A stretch of 64,000 bases of DNA from Pseudomonas sediminis (lineage in GTDB: Bacteria; Pseudomonadota; Gammaproteobacteria; Pseudomonadales; Pseudomonadaceae): positions 2,170,001 through 2,234,000 of the forward strand of contig NZ_CP154631.1 in assembly GCF_039555755.1 (NCBI RefSeq). The letters are read 5' to 3'. The notes below the pieces were generated by a model, which saw nothing but the letters and a program-made list of their open reading frames with translations, was not told the DNA's origin and made no database searches. The position numbers and the translations under genes are program-made. Positions 36,055-45,770 of this stretch are shown piece after piece. The stretch's first letter is position 1. Every line of letters starts with the position of its first letter.

Positions 36055-36933
36055 ATGACTCAGGGCGAAGGTATGCAGTCAGCGGGCGTTTGGGCATTGC
36101 GCCCGGTGGCCGATATGTCGCAAGCCGATTTTCACGACTGGCAGACGTTGCTCGAAGCGCGTACCGGTGTGGTGATCAGCGAGCAGCGGCGTGCATTTCT
36201 GCAGACCAACCTGAGTGCGCGCATGCGCGAACTGGGCGTCACGGATTACGCCAGCTATTACCGTCAGGTCACCGATGGCCCGCGTGGCGCGGTGGAGTGG
36301 TCGACCCTGCTGGATCGTCTGACCGTGCAGGAAACCCGCTTCTTCCGCCACCCGCCGTCCTTCGAGGTGCTCTCGCAGTACCTGCAGGAGCGTCTGGCGG
36401 CGGGCCTGGGCAAACCCTGGGAGTTCTGGAGCGTGGGTTGCTCCAGTGGTGAAGAGCCTTACTCGCTGGCGATTCAGGCCGCAGAGGCGCTTCAAGGCAG
36501 CGAGTTGCCCGAGCATTTCGCGGTAACCGGCACGGATATCAGTCAGGGCGCACTGAGCAAGGCACGCGAGGCGTGTTATTCGGTGCGACGCCTGGAGCAG
36601 GTGAGTGACGAGCTGCGCGAGCGCTACTTTCTCGCTCAGGCCGATGGACGCTTCAAGATAGTACCGAGCCTGGCAGCGCGTGTGTGCTGCGCCAAGCTCA
36701 ATGTGCTGGAACTGGCCAAGGCGCCGATGTCCGGCATGGATGTGATTTTCTGTCAGAACTTGCTGATCTATTTCCGCCGCTGGCGTCGCCGCGACATCCT
36801 CAATCGCCTGGCCGAAAGCCTGGCGCCGGGTGGCCTGCTGGTCGTGGGCGTGGGCGAAGTAGCCGGTTGGCAGCACCCGCAACTGGTGCCGGTGGCCGAC
36901 GAGCGAGTTCTGGCGTTTACCCGCAAGGGATAA
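36055..36933 (+). CDS. pilK: CheR-type chemoreceptor methyltransferase PilK
   Basis: A 292-aa SAM-dependent glutamate methyltransferase that adapts PilJ. The N-terminal CheR helical domain (about 20-85) is followed by the SAM site EFWSVGCSSGEEPYSLAI (about 123-140) and TGTDISQGALSKAR. The catalytic core ends in DVIFCQNLLIYF. It is placed between pilJ and chpA as in other pseudomonads. Confidence 0.94.
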   Translation: MTQGEGMQSAGVWALRPVADMSQADFHDWQTLLEARTGVVISEQRRAFLQTNLSARMRELGVTDYASYYRQVTDGPRGAVEWSTLLDRLTVQETRFFRHPPSFEVLSQYLQERLAAGLGKPWEFWSVGCSSGEEPYSLAIQAAEALQGSELPEHFAVTGTDISQGALSKAREACYSVRRLEQVSDELRERYFLAQADGRFKIVPSLAARVCCAKLNVLELAKAPMSGMDVIFCQNLLIYFRRWRRRDILNRLAESLAPGGLLVVGVGEVAGWQHPQLVPVADERVLAFTRKG

Positions 36934-36943
36934 GGCCAAGTTT

Positions 36944-39900
36944 ATGAGTGGAGTGGCTATGGGTGATCGGCATGATTATGTCGCCCTGGAGTGGGTCAAA
37001 GGCGAGATCGGGGAAACCCTGAAGCAGGCGCGGCAAGCCCTGGAGGCGTTCGTCGAGAACCCGCAGGACCCTACGCGCATGCGCTTCTGCCTGACCTACG
37101 TGCACCAGGTTCACGGCACCTTGCAGATGGTCGAATTCTACGGCGCCGCGTTGCTCGCCGAAGAAATGGAGCAGTTGGCCAAGGCGTTGATGGAAGGTCG
37201 CGTAGCCAATCAGGGCGAAGCCCTGGAAGTGCTGATGCAGGCCATCCTGCAACTGCCGGTGTACCTCGACCGTATCCAGACCGCTCGCCGCGACCTGCCC
37301 ATGGTCGTGCTGCCGCTGCTCAACGACCTGCGTGCCGCCCGTGGCGAGAAGCTGCTGTCGGAAACCAGCCTGTTTTCCCCGGACATGTCCGCGCGCCTGC
37401 CGGCGCTGCCATCCGACAGCCTAGCGCGCCTGCGTACCGCCGAGCTTCCCGTGCTGTTGCGCAAACTGCGGCAGATGCTGCAAATGGCCCTGGTCGGCGT
37501 GATCCGCAACCAGGAACTGGCGACCAATCTGGGTTATATGGCGCGCGTCTTCGCGCGCCTGGAAACACTGTGCAAGGACGCCCCGCTGGGCGGCCTGTGG
37601 CAGATCGCTTCCGGCATGGTCGAAGGTCTGGCCAACGGCAGCGTGGTCAACGGTACGTCGGTGCGTACCCTGCTGCGTCAGGTCGACAAGGAGCTCAAGC
37701 GCCTGGTCGAACAGGGCGCCGATGGCATCAACCAGTCTGCGCCCGATGAGCTGACCAAGAACCTGCTGTTCTACGTCGCCAAGGCGCCGGCACAGTCCCC
37801 TCGCATTCGTGCGCTGAAGGAGCAGTACCGCCTCGACGAAGCACTGCCTGACAATGAGGTGGTGGATGAAGAACGTGCTCGCTTGGCCGGGCCAGACCGT
37901 GACGCCATGCGTTCGGTGGTCGCCGCGCTGTGCGAGGAACTGGTGCGGGTCAAGGACAGCCTCGATCTGTTCGTACGCAGCGATCGTAGCCAGCCCGGTG
38001 AGCTGGACGCCCTGCTTGCACCGCTCAAGCAGATCGCCGATACCCTCGCGGTGCTTGGCTTCGGTCAGCCGCGCAAGGTCATTCTCGACCAGATCGACGT
38101 GATCCATGGCCTGTCTCTCGGTCAGCGCGAGCCGAACGATGCGGTGCTGATGGACGTCGCTGGCGCGCTGCTCTATGTCGAGGCGACGCTGGCCGGCATG
38201 GTCGGCCCGAGCGACGACGGCCCGAATGAGCAGAGCCATCTGCCGACCACCGACGTGGCGCAGATCCACCAGCTTGTCATCAAGGAAGCGCGCAATGGCC
38301 TGGAACAGGCCAAGGACGCGATCATCGAATTCATCGCCTCGCAGTGGAACCACGAGCACCTGGCCCGTGTGCCCGAGCTGCTGACCCAGGTCCGTGGCGG
38401 CCTGGCGATGATTCCGCTGCGGCGCGCTGCCGACCTGCTCAATGCCTGCAATCGCTACATTCAGGAACAGCTGCTGGCGCGCAAGGCCGTGCCCAACTGG
38501 CAGAGCCTGGACACCCTGGCCGATGCCATCACCAGCGTCGAGTACTACCTCGAACGGCTGTCCGAGGACCATGGCACGCAGGGCGATCTGATTCTCGACG
38601 TTGCTGAGGAAAGCCTGGAAACCCTGGGTTACCCGCTCAAGGAGAAACCGTCGATCCTCGACCGTGTCGAGCTGCAGGAAGAAAGCCTGGCACCGCTGGC
38701 TGACCCGCTGCAGGAAATCGAGCTGCTGGGCGCCGAAGACGAACAACTCGAAGAGCCCCTGGCCGAGAGCGAGGCGCTGACCTTCGACGTGGTCGAGCCG
38801 TCCAGCGATGAGGTTGCGGATCTGCAACTGCTGGAGGCTGAGCCCGAGCAGTCGGACGCCCGTGAGACTGCCGACAGCTTTACCTTCGAGCTGGACGAGC
38901 TTGAAGAACTACCCGCCCTGCAGGACGAAGAGACTGTTGCCGCGCCGCTGCTTGACGCTGAGCCGGAGCTTGAGCTCGAAGAGCTGAGTCTGGATCAACT
39001 GGCCGAGCCGGCGCAGTGGGATGAGCTGGAACTGGCCGATCTGGAACTACCGGAAGTCGAGCTGCCCAGCGCACCGCAGGTGCAGGAACTGCCGGATGAA
39101 CCGGCAGCGGAGAAGCCGCTGTCGATGGCCGATGTCATGGCAGCTCCGGTACAGGCGATCAACCCACCTGCTGCCGACGTGCCGCCGAGCCTGCTGCCGC
39201 CGCCTGCCGACGAAGAGCCGGTGGACGAAGAGCTGCTGGAAGTCTTTATCGAAGAAGTCGGCGAAGTACTGGAAACCATCGGTGAGTACCTGCCGCAGTG
39301 GCAGGCCGATACCGACAACAAGGACGCGCTGATCGAAGTGCGTCGCGCCTTCCACACGCTCAAGGGCAGCGGGCGTATGGTTCGCGCGCTGATCATCGGT
39401 GAGCTGGGCTGGTCCATCGAGAACCTGCTCAACCGCGTGCTGGACCGCAGCATCGAGCCGAACGCGCCTGTGCAGCAGGTGGTACTCGATGTCGTGGCCC
39501 TGATGCCGGCGCTGGTCGACGAGTTTGCCGCCAAGGCGCAGCGTCAGCGCGACGATGTCGATCTGCTGGCGGCCACCGCTCATGCTTTGGCCAAGGGGCT
39601 GACGCCCCCAAAATCTAACGCCCCGGCCACCCAGCAGGTAGCCGAGCCCGTGGGCGTTGACGACGCTACCGAGGTCGTCGAGCTGGACGAGTCGGCCAAC
39701 GACCAATCGCTCGATGGTGAGCCCCTCGACCCGCAGTTGCTGGAAATTTTCCGCAACGAGGCGGAAACCCATCTGGATACCCTGGTTGGCTTTCTTGCCG
39801 ACTGCGCGCAGGAACTGCCGCAGCCAGTCACCGATGACCTGCAGCGTGCGCTGCACACCCTCAAGGGCAGTGCCTATATGGCCGGCATCCTGCCGGTGGC

Positions 39901-42900
39901 AGAAATCGCGGCGCCGCTGGAGAAGCTGGTCAAGGAGTTCAAGACCAACCTGATCCAGGTGGATCTGGCGGCTGCCGAGCTGTTGAGCAGCGCCGAGGGC
40001 GTGTTCCGTATCGGTCTCGACAATCTCGAGACCCAGCCTCTGGCACCCATTCCTGGCGCAGAGGCACTTCTTGCTCGCGTCCAGGCGCTGCATCAGGAGC
40101 GTCTCGCCAGCGCCGAAGACGAGCGTATGGCGCAGAGCGGCGAAAGTCGCGACCCGCAGATGATCAGCATCTTCCTCGCCGAAGGCATGGATATCTTGCT
40201 GGACGCCGAGGACCTGCTACGCAAATGGCGCGAGCATCCGTCCGAGCGCCAGGAGCTGTCTGCGCTGCTGGAGGAACTGACGACCCTCGGCCGTGGCGCC
40301 GAAATGGCCGAGCTGCCGCAGATCGACGAGCTCTGCGAAGCCCTGCTGGATCTCTATGGCGCTGTCGAGGAAGGCAGCCTGGCGGTCAGCGAGCGCTTCT
40401 TCGACGAGGCGGAGAAGGCCCACGAAGCGCTGATCGGGATGATGGATCAGGTCGCTGCGGCCTTGCAGGTCACCCCGCAACCCGAGCGGGTGCAGGCGCT
40501 ACGTGATCTGCTGAGCGAAGCCATCGATCCGCATACCTTGGCCTTGCTCACGCCTGGCGTCGGAGGGCTGGAGGTCATCGAGTTGGACCAGGCCACCGCC
40601 GAGCTGGAACAGGAAGCCGAGGCTGAGCCGGTGCTGTGGCAAGAGGCACCCGCCGAACCGGAAGTCGCCGAAGACATTGATCTGGAGTCGCAGTCTGAGG
40701 CCGAGCTGGGCTTCAGCCTTGTCGACGCCGATCTCGATGAGGAAATGGTCGAGATCTTCCTCGAAGAGGCTGTGGATATTCTCGACAGTGCTGGTCAGGC
40801 GCTGGAGCGCTGGCTCAGTGAGCCGGACAACACCATGCCGCTGTCCTCACTGCAGCGCGACCTGCACACCCTCAAGGGCGGTGCGCGCATGGCCGCGATT
40901 CGCCCGATCGGTGATCTTGGCCACGAACTTGAGTCGCTCTACGAGGGCTTGGTCGACCGCCGTTACAACCATTCGCCGGCGCTGGGCAATCTGCTGCAGC
41001 AAAGCCATGATCGCCTGGCGCAGATGCTCGATCAGTTGCAGGCTCGACTGCCGTTGGTCTCTGGTGACGACCTGATTCAGGCAATTCGTCAGTTCCGCCA
41101 GGGCGGTACGCCGCAGAGCCTGTCGGCGGCCGTCGCCCAGGTTGAGCCGGAGCTGGACGACGAACTCGTCGAGTCGATCGAGGTGGTGGAGCCGGATAGC
41201 TTCAAGCTGCCGCCCCTGGCGCTGGTCGAAGACGAAATCGTGCTCGACGAAGCGCCACAGGCAGAGCCAGAGGCAGTGTTGCCGCTGATCGACGAAGTCG
41301 AGCTGGTATTACCCGAAGACGAAATGCCTGTTGTCGAGCCCGAGCCGCAAGGGACGACGCTGGCCAACTGGCATGAAGAGCGTGATCCCGAACTGGTGGA
41401 AATCTTCCTCGAGGAAGGTTTCGACATCATCGACAGTGCTGGCGCCGCTCTGCAGCGGTGGATGGGCGATGTTGACAACAGCCTGGAGCTGGAAGCCCTG
41501 CAGCGTGACCTGCACACCCTCAAGGGTGGTGCGCGCATGGCTGAAATTCGTGAAATCGGCGATTTGGCTCACGAGCTGGAATTCCTGTACGAAGGTCTCG
41601 GCGGTGGTCGCCTGCGGGCTAGTCAGGAGCTGTTCACGCTGTTGCAGGCCTGTCATGACTGCCTGGCCGAGATGCTCGAAGCCGTGCGAGATAAGCGGGC
41701 AGTGCCGCAGGGCCATGCCCTGATCGAGACGATCAAACGCTTTCGTGCCAACCCTGACGAGCAACTGAGCATGCCGTCGGCGGTACAGCTCAGGGCGGTG
41801 GTCGAGAGCGACGAAGCCGAAGAGGCTGACAGCGACATCCTCGATATCTTCCTCGAAGAAGGCTATGACCTGCTCGAGGCGATGGAGGTGTCGATCGGGC
41901 GCTGGGAAGAACAGCGCGATGATGTCAGCGCCATCGACGAAATGCTGCGCACGCTGCACACCCTCAAGGGTGGTGCGCGTCTGGCTGGGCAGAAACGCCT
42001 TGGCGATCTGAGCCAGGACCTGGAACAACATCTCAGCGAGGCTCTGCTGCAGGGCGCCCCCTGGCCGGAGAGCCTGTTACTCGACGTGCAGTCCGGTTTC
42101 GAAGGGCTGCAGAATGAGCTCGACGTGCTGCGCCAGCGTCTTAGCGCCAGTCTCGGTGAAGAGCCGGTGGCGGCCGATGCCGGGGTCGAGCCAGCGGCAG
42201 CGCCTGTGAGCAATCTGCTCAACCCGATCGTTGCTGCCAGTGACGTGCCAAGCCAGTTGCAGGCGCCGAAGGTGCTGCCGTTCGTACAGCGTGCGCAGGA
42301 GGCCGCACTGGAGGTAGCGTCCCGCCGTGCGCCACAGGAGCTGGTCAAGGTGCCAGCCGAGCTGCTCGAAGGCCTGGTCAACCTGGCCGGTGAGACGTCG
42401 ATCTTCCGCGGACGTGTCGAGCAGCAGGTGAGCGATGTCGGTTTCACCCTGAGCGAGATGGAAGCGACCATCGACCGCGTACGTGACCAGCTGCGCCGTC
42501 TCGATACCGAGACCCAGGCGCAAATTCTCAGCCGTTACCAGGCTGAGGCCGAGCGCGCCGGTTATGAAGATTTCGACCCGCTGGAGATGGACCGTCACTC
42601 GCAACTGCAGCAGCTCTCTCGCGCGCTGTTCGAGTCTGCCTCCGACTTGCTCGATCTGAAGGAAACCCTGGCGGCGAAGAACCGCGATGCCGAGACCCTG
42701 CTGCTGCAACAGGCGCGGGTCAACACCGAGCTGCAGGAAGGTCTGATGCGCACCCGCATGGTGCCGTTCGACCGCCTGGTACCGCGTCTGCGTCGCATCG
42801 TGCGCCAGGTTGCAGGCGAACTGGGCAAGCAGGTGGAGTTCGTCGTTGGCAACGCCGAAGGGGAAATGGACCGCACGGTGCTCGAGCGCATCGTCGCGCC

Positions 42901-44194
42901 GCTGGAACATATGCTGCGTAACGCCGTCGATCACGGCATCGAGCAGAGCGATGTGCGTCGCGCTGCTGGCAAGTCGGAGACCGGCACCATCCGCCTCAAT
43001 CTCGGCCGTGAGGGCGGCGATATCGTTCTTACCCTGGACGATGACGGTGGTGGTATTCGCCTGGAAGCCGTGCGGCGCAAGGCCATCGAGCGTGGGCTGA
43101 TGGACGCCGACAGCGGCCTGAGCGATCACGAAATCCTGCAGTTCATTCTTGAGGCAGGTTTCTCCACTGCCGAGAAGGTCACGCAGATTTCCGGCCGTGG
43201 TGTCGGCATGGACGTGGTGCACTCGGAGGTCAAGCAGCTCGGCGGTGCGATGAGCATCGACTCGACGCTGGGTCAGGGTACGCGCTTCACCATTCGCCTG
43301 CCGTTCACCGTGTCGGTCAACCGTGCCCTGATGGTGTACTCCGGCGAAGACCTCTACGCCATCCCGCTGAACACCATCGAAGGTATCGTGCGGGTGTCGC
43401 CGTTCGAGCTGGAGGCCTATTACGCGCCTGACGCGCCGCGCTTCGAATACGCCGGACAGGCCTACGAGCTGAAGTACCTGGGCGACCTGCTGAACAATGG
43501 CCAGCATCCCAAACTGGTGGGTCAGAGCCTGCCGCTGCCAGTGATTCTGGTGCGCTCCAGCGAGCACGCCGTGGCGGTGCAGGTAGACAGCCTGGCCGGT
43601 TCGCGCGAGATCGTGGTGAAGAGCCTCGGCCCGCAGTTCGCCGGGGTGCACGGGATCTCCGGTGCGACCATCCTCGGTGACGGCCGCGTGGTGGTGATTC
43701 TCGATCTGCTGGCGACCATTCGTGTGCTGCATGCGCATCTGCAGAATCAGCTGATGCCGCGCCTGGCTTCGCGTCAGGCTTCGGCCAGCGAAGAGGTGGA
43801 AATCGACCGTCCGACGCTGGTCATGGTGGTCGACGACTCGGTCACCGTGCGCAAGGTTACCAGCCGTTTACTCGAGCGTAATGGCATGAACGTGGTCACC
43901 GCCAAGGACGGGGTCGACGCTATTGCTCAGCTCCAGGAACACAAGCCTGACATCATGCTGCTGGACATCGAAATGCCGCGCATGGATGGCTTCGAGGTGG
44001 CCACGCTGGTGCGCCACGACGAGCGCCTGAAGGACCTGCCGATCATCATGATCACCTCGCGTACCGGCGAGAAGCACCGCGAGCGGGCCATGTCCATCGG
44101 TGTCAACCAATACCTCGGCAAGCCCTATCAGGAGTCCTTGCTGCTCGAGACCATCGCTCAGTTGGTGGATAGCCATCGGGTCAAACGGACATGA
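36944..44194 (+). CDS. chpA: Hybrid histidine kinase / multi-phosphotransfer protein ChpA
   Basis: A 2416-aa CheA-type kinase controlling type IV pili. Phosphotransfer (HPt-like) domains are recognisable with acceptor His at about residues 54 (degenerate), 804, 971, 1308, 1524 and 1672, each in a HTLKG-type motif; a further copy has Thr at 1113 (TTLGRGAEM). Acidic, Pro-rich linkers separate them. The ATPase domain (EHMLRNAVDHGIE near 1987; GRGVGMDVV) is followed by a CheW-like domain and a receiver with Asp2341 in LLDIEMPRMDG. P. aeruginosa ChpA is 2472 aa with the same plan. ATG 36959 is an alternative start five codons in and matches the P. aeruginosa N-terminus. Confidence 0.97.
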   Translation: MSGVAMGDRHDYVALEWVKGEIGETLKQARQALEAFVENPQDPTRMRFCLTYVHQVHGTLQMVEFYGAALLAEEMEQLAKALMEGRVANQGEALEVLMQAILQLPVYLDRIQTARRDLPMVVLPLLNDLRAARGEKLLSETSLFSPDMSARLPALPSDSLARLRTAELPVLLRKLRQMLQMALVGVIRNQELATNLGYMARVFARLETLCKDAPLGGLWQIASGMVEGLANGSVVNGTSVRTLLRQVDKELKRLVEQGADGINQSAPDELTKNLLFYVAKAPAQSPRIRALKEQYRLDEALPDNEVVDEERARLAGPDRDAMRSVVAALCEELVRVKDSLDLFVRSDRSQPGELDALLAPLKQIADTLAVLGFGQPRKVILDQIDVIHGLSLGQREPNDAVLMDVAGALLYVEATLAGMVGPSDDGPNEQSHLPTTDVAQIHQLVIKEARNGLEQAKDAIIEFIASQWNHEHLARVPELLTQVRGGLAMIPLRRAADLLNACNRYIQEQLLARKAVPNWQSLDTLADAITSVEYYLERLSEDHGTQGDLILDVAEESLETLGYPLKEKPSILDRVELQEESLAPLADPLQEIELLGAEDEQLEEPLAESEALTFDVVEPSSDEVADLQLLEAEPEQSDARETADSFTFELDELEELPALQDEETVAAPLLDAEPELELEELSLDQLAEPAQWDELELADLELPEVELPSAPQVQELPDEPAAEKPLSMADVMAAPVQAINPPAADVPPSLLPPPADEEPVDEELLEVFIEEVGEVLETIGEYLPQWQADTDNKDALIEVRRAFHTLKGSGRMVRALIIGELGWSIENLLNRVLDRSIEPNAPVQQVVLDVVALMPALVDEFAAKAQRQRDDVDLLAATAHALAKGLTPPKSNAPATQQVAEPVGVDDATEVVELDESANDQSLDGEPLDPQLLEIFRNEAETHLDTLVGFLADCAQELPQPVTDDLQRALHTLKGSAYMAGILPVAEIAAPLEKLVKEFKTNLIQVDLAAAELLSSAEGVFRIGLDNLETQPLAPIPGAEALLARVQALHQERLASAEDERMAQSGESRDPQMISIFLAEGMDILLDAEDLLRKWREHPSERQELSALLEELTTLGRGAEMAELPQIDELCEALLDLYGAVEEGSLAVSERFFDEAEKAHEALIGMMDQVAAALQVTPQPERVQALRDLLSEAIDPHTLALLTPGVGGLEVIELDQATAELEQEAEAEPVLWQEAPAEPEVAEDIDLESQSEAELGFSLVDADLDEEMVEIFLEEAVDILDSAGQALERWLSEPDNTMPLSSLQRDLHTLKGGARMAAIRPIGDLGHELESLYEGLVDRRYNHSPALGNLLQQSHDRLAQMLDQLQARLPLVSGDDLIQAIRQFRQGGTPQSLSAAVAQVEPELDDELVESIEVVEPDSFKLPPLALVEDEIVLDEAPQAEPEAVLPLIDEVELVLPEDEMPVVEPEPQGTTLANWHEERDPELVEIFLEEGFDIIDSAGAALQRWMGDVDNSLELEALQRDLHTLKGGARMAEIREIGDLAHELEFLYEGLGGGRLRASQELFTLLQACHDCLAEMLEAVRDKRAVPQGHALIETIKRFRANPDEQLSMPSAVQLRAVVESDEAEEADSDILDIFLEEGYDLLEAMEVSIGRWEEQRDDVSAIDEMLRTLHTLKGGARLAGQKRLGDLSQDLEQHLSEALLQGAPWPESLLLDVQSGFEGLQNELDVLRQRLSASLGEEPVAADAGVEPAAAPVSNLLNPIVAASDVPSQLQAPKVLPFVQRAQEAALEVASRRAPQELVKVPAELLEGLVNLAGETSIFRGRVEQQVSDVGFTLSEMEATIDRVRDQLRRLDTETQAQILSRYQAEAERAGYEDFDPLEMDRHSQLQQLSRALFESASDLLDLKETLAAKNRDAETLLLQQARVNTELQEGLMRTRMVPFDRLVPRLRRIVRQVAGELGKQVEFVVGNAEGEMDRTVLERIVAPLEHMLRNAVDHGIEQSDVRRAAGKSETGTIRLNLGREGGDIVLTLDDDGGGIRLEAVRRKAIERGLMDADSGLSDHEILQFILEAGFSTAEKVTQISGRGVGMDVVHSEVKQLGGAMSIDSTLGQGTRFTIRLPFTVSVNRALMVYSGEDLYAIPLNTIEGIVRVSPFELEAYYAPDAPRFEYAGQAYELKYLGDLLNNGQHPKLVGQSLPLPVILVRSSEHAVAVQVDSLAGSREIVVKSLGPQFAGVHGISGATILGDGRVVVILDLLATIRVLHAHLQNQLMPRLASRQASASEEVEIDRPTLVMVVDDSVTVRKVTSRLLERNGMNVVTAKDGVDAIAQLQEHKPDIMLLDIEMPRMDGFEVATLVRHDERLKDLPIIMITSRTGEKHRERAMSIGVNQYLGKPYQESLLLETIAQLVDSHRVKRT

Positions 44195-45210
44195 CAGACA
44201 AAACCTCCGCGCGCATTGCAGTAATCGCCGACACCTCGTTGCAGCGCCATGTGTTGCAGCAGGCATTGGCCGGTGGCGGTTATCAGGTAGTGCTCAACAG
44301 CGACCCGGCGCGGCTCGACGAGGAGCAACTGGCTGCCTGCGAAACCGATCTTTGGTTGGTGGACCTGGCTCTGTCGGAAGATTCGCCGCTGGTCGACAGC
44401 CTGCTCGAGCGTGCCAGTGCCCCGGTGTTGTTCGGCGAGGGGCACGCGCCCGAGCGTCACTCGGAGAACTACCCGCGCTGGGAGCGCAGCCTGTTCGGCA
44501 AACTCAAGCGCCTGGTCGGTGATCCGACTCAGGCGGTTGGGCCCAGCCTGCAGGCACTGCTCGATGAAGCCCAGCGTCCGGCGCGTCTGGAGTTGCCGCA
44601 AGCACTGGCCAATACGCCGCTTAAAGCTGGCGAGCCGGCACGCCAGGTCTGGTTGCTGGCTGCCTCGTTGGGTGGCCCGGCAGCGGTCAAGGCATTTCTC
44701 GATGCCTTGCCGGGTGGTCTGCCCATCGGCTTTATCTACGCCCAGCACATCGATGCCAGTTTCGAGGCGGCCCTGCCGCAGGCGGTGGGTCGACATAGCC
44801 AGTGGCACGTCAACCCGGCACGTCATGGCGATCCGGTGCGGTGCGGTGAAGTGGTGGTGGTGCCGATCAGCAATGAACTGGGCTTTGCCGAAGACGGTGC
44901 GATGCAGATTACCGAACGCGGTTGGCCTGAGCCCTACAGCCCTTCCATCGATCAGATGATGCTCAATCTGGCGCAGCAATTCGGCGGCCTGTGCGGTGTG
45001 ATCGCGTTCAGCGGCATGGGCAGCGATGGCAGTGCCGCTGCCGCTTACGTCAAACGCCAGGGTGGCTTGATCTGGACCCAGCGCGCCGACAGTTGCGCCA
45101 GCCCGAGTATGCCCGACAGCCTGCGCGAGGGCGGCTACAGCAGTTTCAGTGCCGACCCGCGTGAGTTGGCCGTGGCCCTGGTCAATCACCTCGCCGAACA
45201 TTGCAGTTGA
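44191..45210 (+). CDS. chpB: CheB-type methylesterase ChpB
   Basis: A 339-aa receptor methylesterase that removes methyl groups from PilJ. The C-terminal CheB domain has Ser159 (AASLGGP), His186 (YAQHID) and Asp279 (SGMGSDG), the expected triad. The N-terminal 110 residues look like a receiver remnant: one acidic residue in VIADTS and Asp58 in WLVDLAL, but the usual DD pair and the KP motif are not seen. Phosphorylation control may thus differ from classic CheB. ATG overlaps the chpA stop (ATGA). Confidence 0.93.
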   Translation: MTDKTSARIAVIADTSLQRHVLQQALAGGGYQVVLNSDPARLDEEQLAACETDLWLVDLALSEDSPLVDSLLERASAPVLFGEGHAPERHSENYPRWERSLFGKLKRLVGDPTQAVGPSLQALLDEAQRPARLELPQALANTPLKAGEPARQVWLLAASLGGPAAVKAFLDALPGGLPIGFIYAQHIDASFEAALPQAVGRHSQWHVNPARHGDPVRCGEVVVVPISNELGFAEDGAMQITERGWPEPYSPSIDQMMLNLAQQFGGLCGVIAFSGMGSDGSAAAAYVKRQGGLIWTQRADSCASPSMPDSLREGGYSSFSADPRELAVALVNHLAEHCS

Positions 45211-45220
45211 GGACGTTTCA

Positions 45221-45691
45221 ATGAGCCAAGCCGTCGCTACCCAGAACAGCACTGAAGGTCTGACCGGCCTACTGGTGCCGCTGGCCGACCGCACCCTGTT
45301 GCTGCCCAACGTGGCCGTGGCCGAGCTGATTCCCTATCGCGCACCGCAGGTCAGCGAAGGCATGCCCGAGTGGTTTCTCGGTCAGATTGCCTGGCGTGAT
45401 CTGCGCTTGCCGCTGTTGTCCTTCGAGGCGGCCAGCGATGGCCAGGCGCAGGTTGCCGGTGGCGCCCGTGTCGCGGTGATCAACGCTCTGGGGGGGCGGC
45501 CCAAGGTCAAGTTCATTGCCCTGCTGGTGCAGGGTATCCCGCGCTCGCTGAAGGTCGGCAGTGACCTGCCTGCGGCCGATGTCGAGCTGGCGCCGCTGGA
45601 ACTGGGTGCCGCACGTGTCGGTGACGAGATCGTGCGTATTCCCGACCTGGCCGCACTGGAGCAATTGCTCGCCGATGCCGGTTTGATCTGA
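45221..45691 (+). CDS. chpC: CheW-like protein ChpC
   Basis: A 156-aa CheW-domain adaptor, second of the cluster after PilI. Motifs LLVPLADRTLLLPNVAVAELIPY and WFLGQIAWRDLRLPLLSFEA fit. In P. aeruginosa ChpC links additional input to the ChpA system. ATG 45221 lies 10 bases after chpB. It is the last gene of the cluster here; a terminator follows and no chpD or chpE is present. Confidence 0.93.
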   Translation: MSQAVATQNSTEGLTGLLVPLADRTLLLPNVAVAELIPYRAPQVSEGMPEWFLGQIAWRDLRLPLLSFEAASDGQAQVAGGARVAVINALGGRPKVKFIALLVQGIPRSLKVGSDLPAADVELAPLELGAARVGDEIVRIPDLAALEQLLADAGLI

Positions 45692-45720
45692 AGTCGCCAT
45701 GCGCTCAGGCGAGCGCCCAT

Positions 45721-45754
45721 GAAAAAGCCCCTGCACTTGGCCGGGGCTTTTTCG
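45721..45754 (+). terminator. Rho-independent terminator after chpC
   Basis: Stem aaaaagcccc and ggggcttttt with loop tgcacttggcc gives a strong hairpin with T-tract. Its A/T symmetry suits both strands, so it can also end the convergent AGCS gene. Confidence 0.92.
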
Positions 45755-45770
45755 TTACTGCCGGGAGTGA

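Noticed and set aside
39350..41970. Repeated DNA string ctgcacaccctcaaggg inside chpA looked like direct repeats
   Set aside because: The copies are the HTLKG motifs of homologous phosphotransfer domains, so the repetition is at the protein level.
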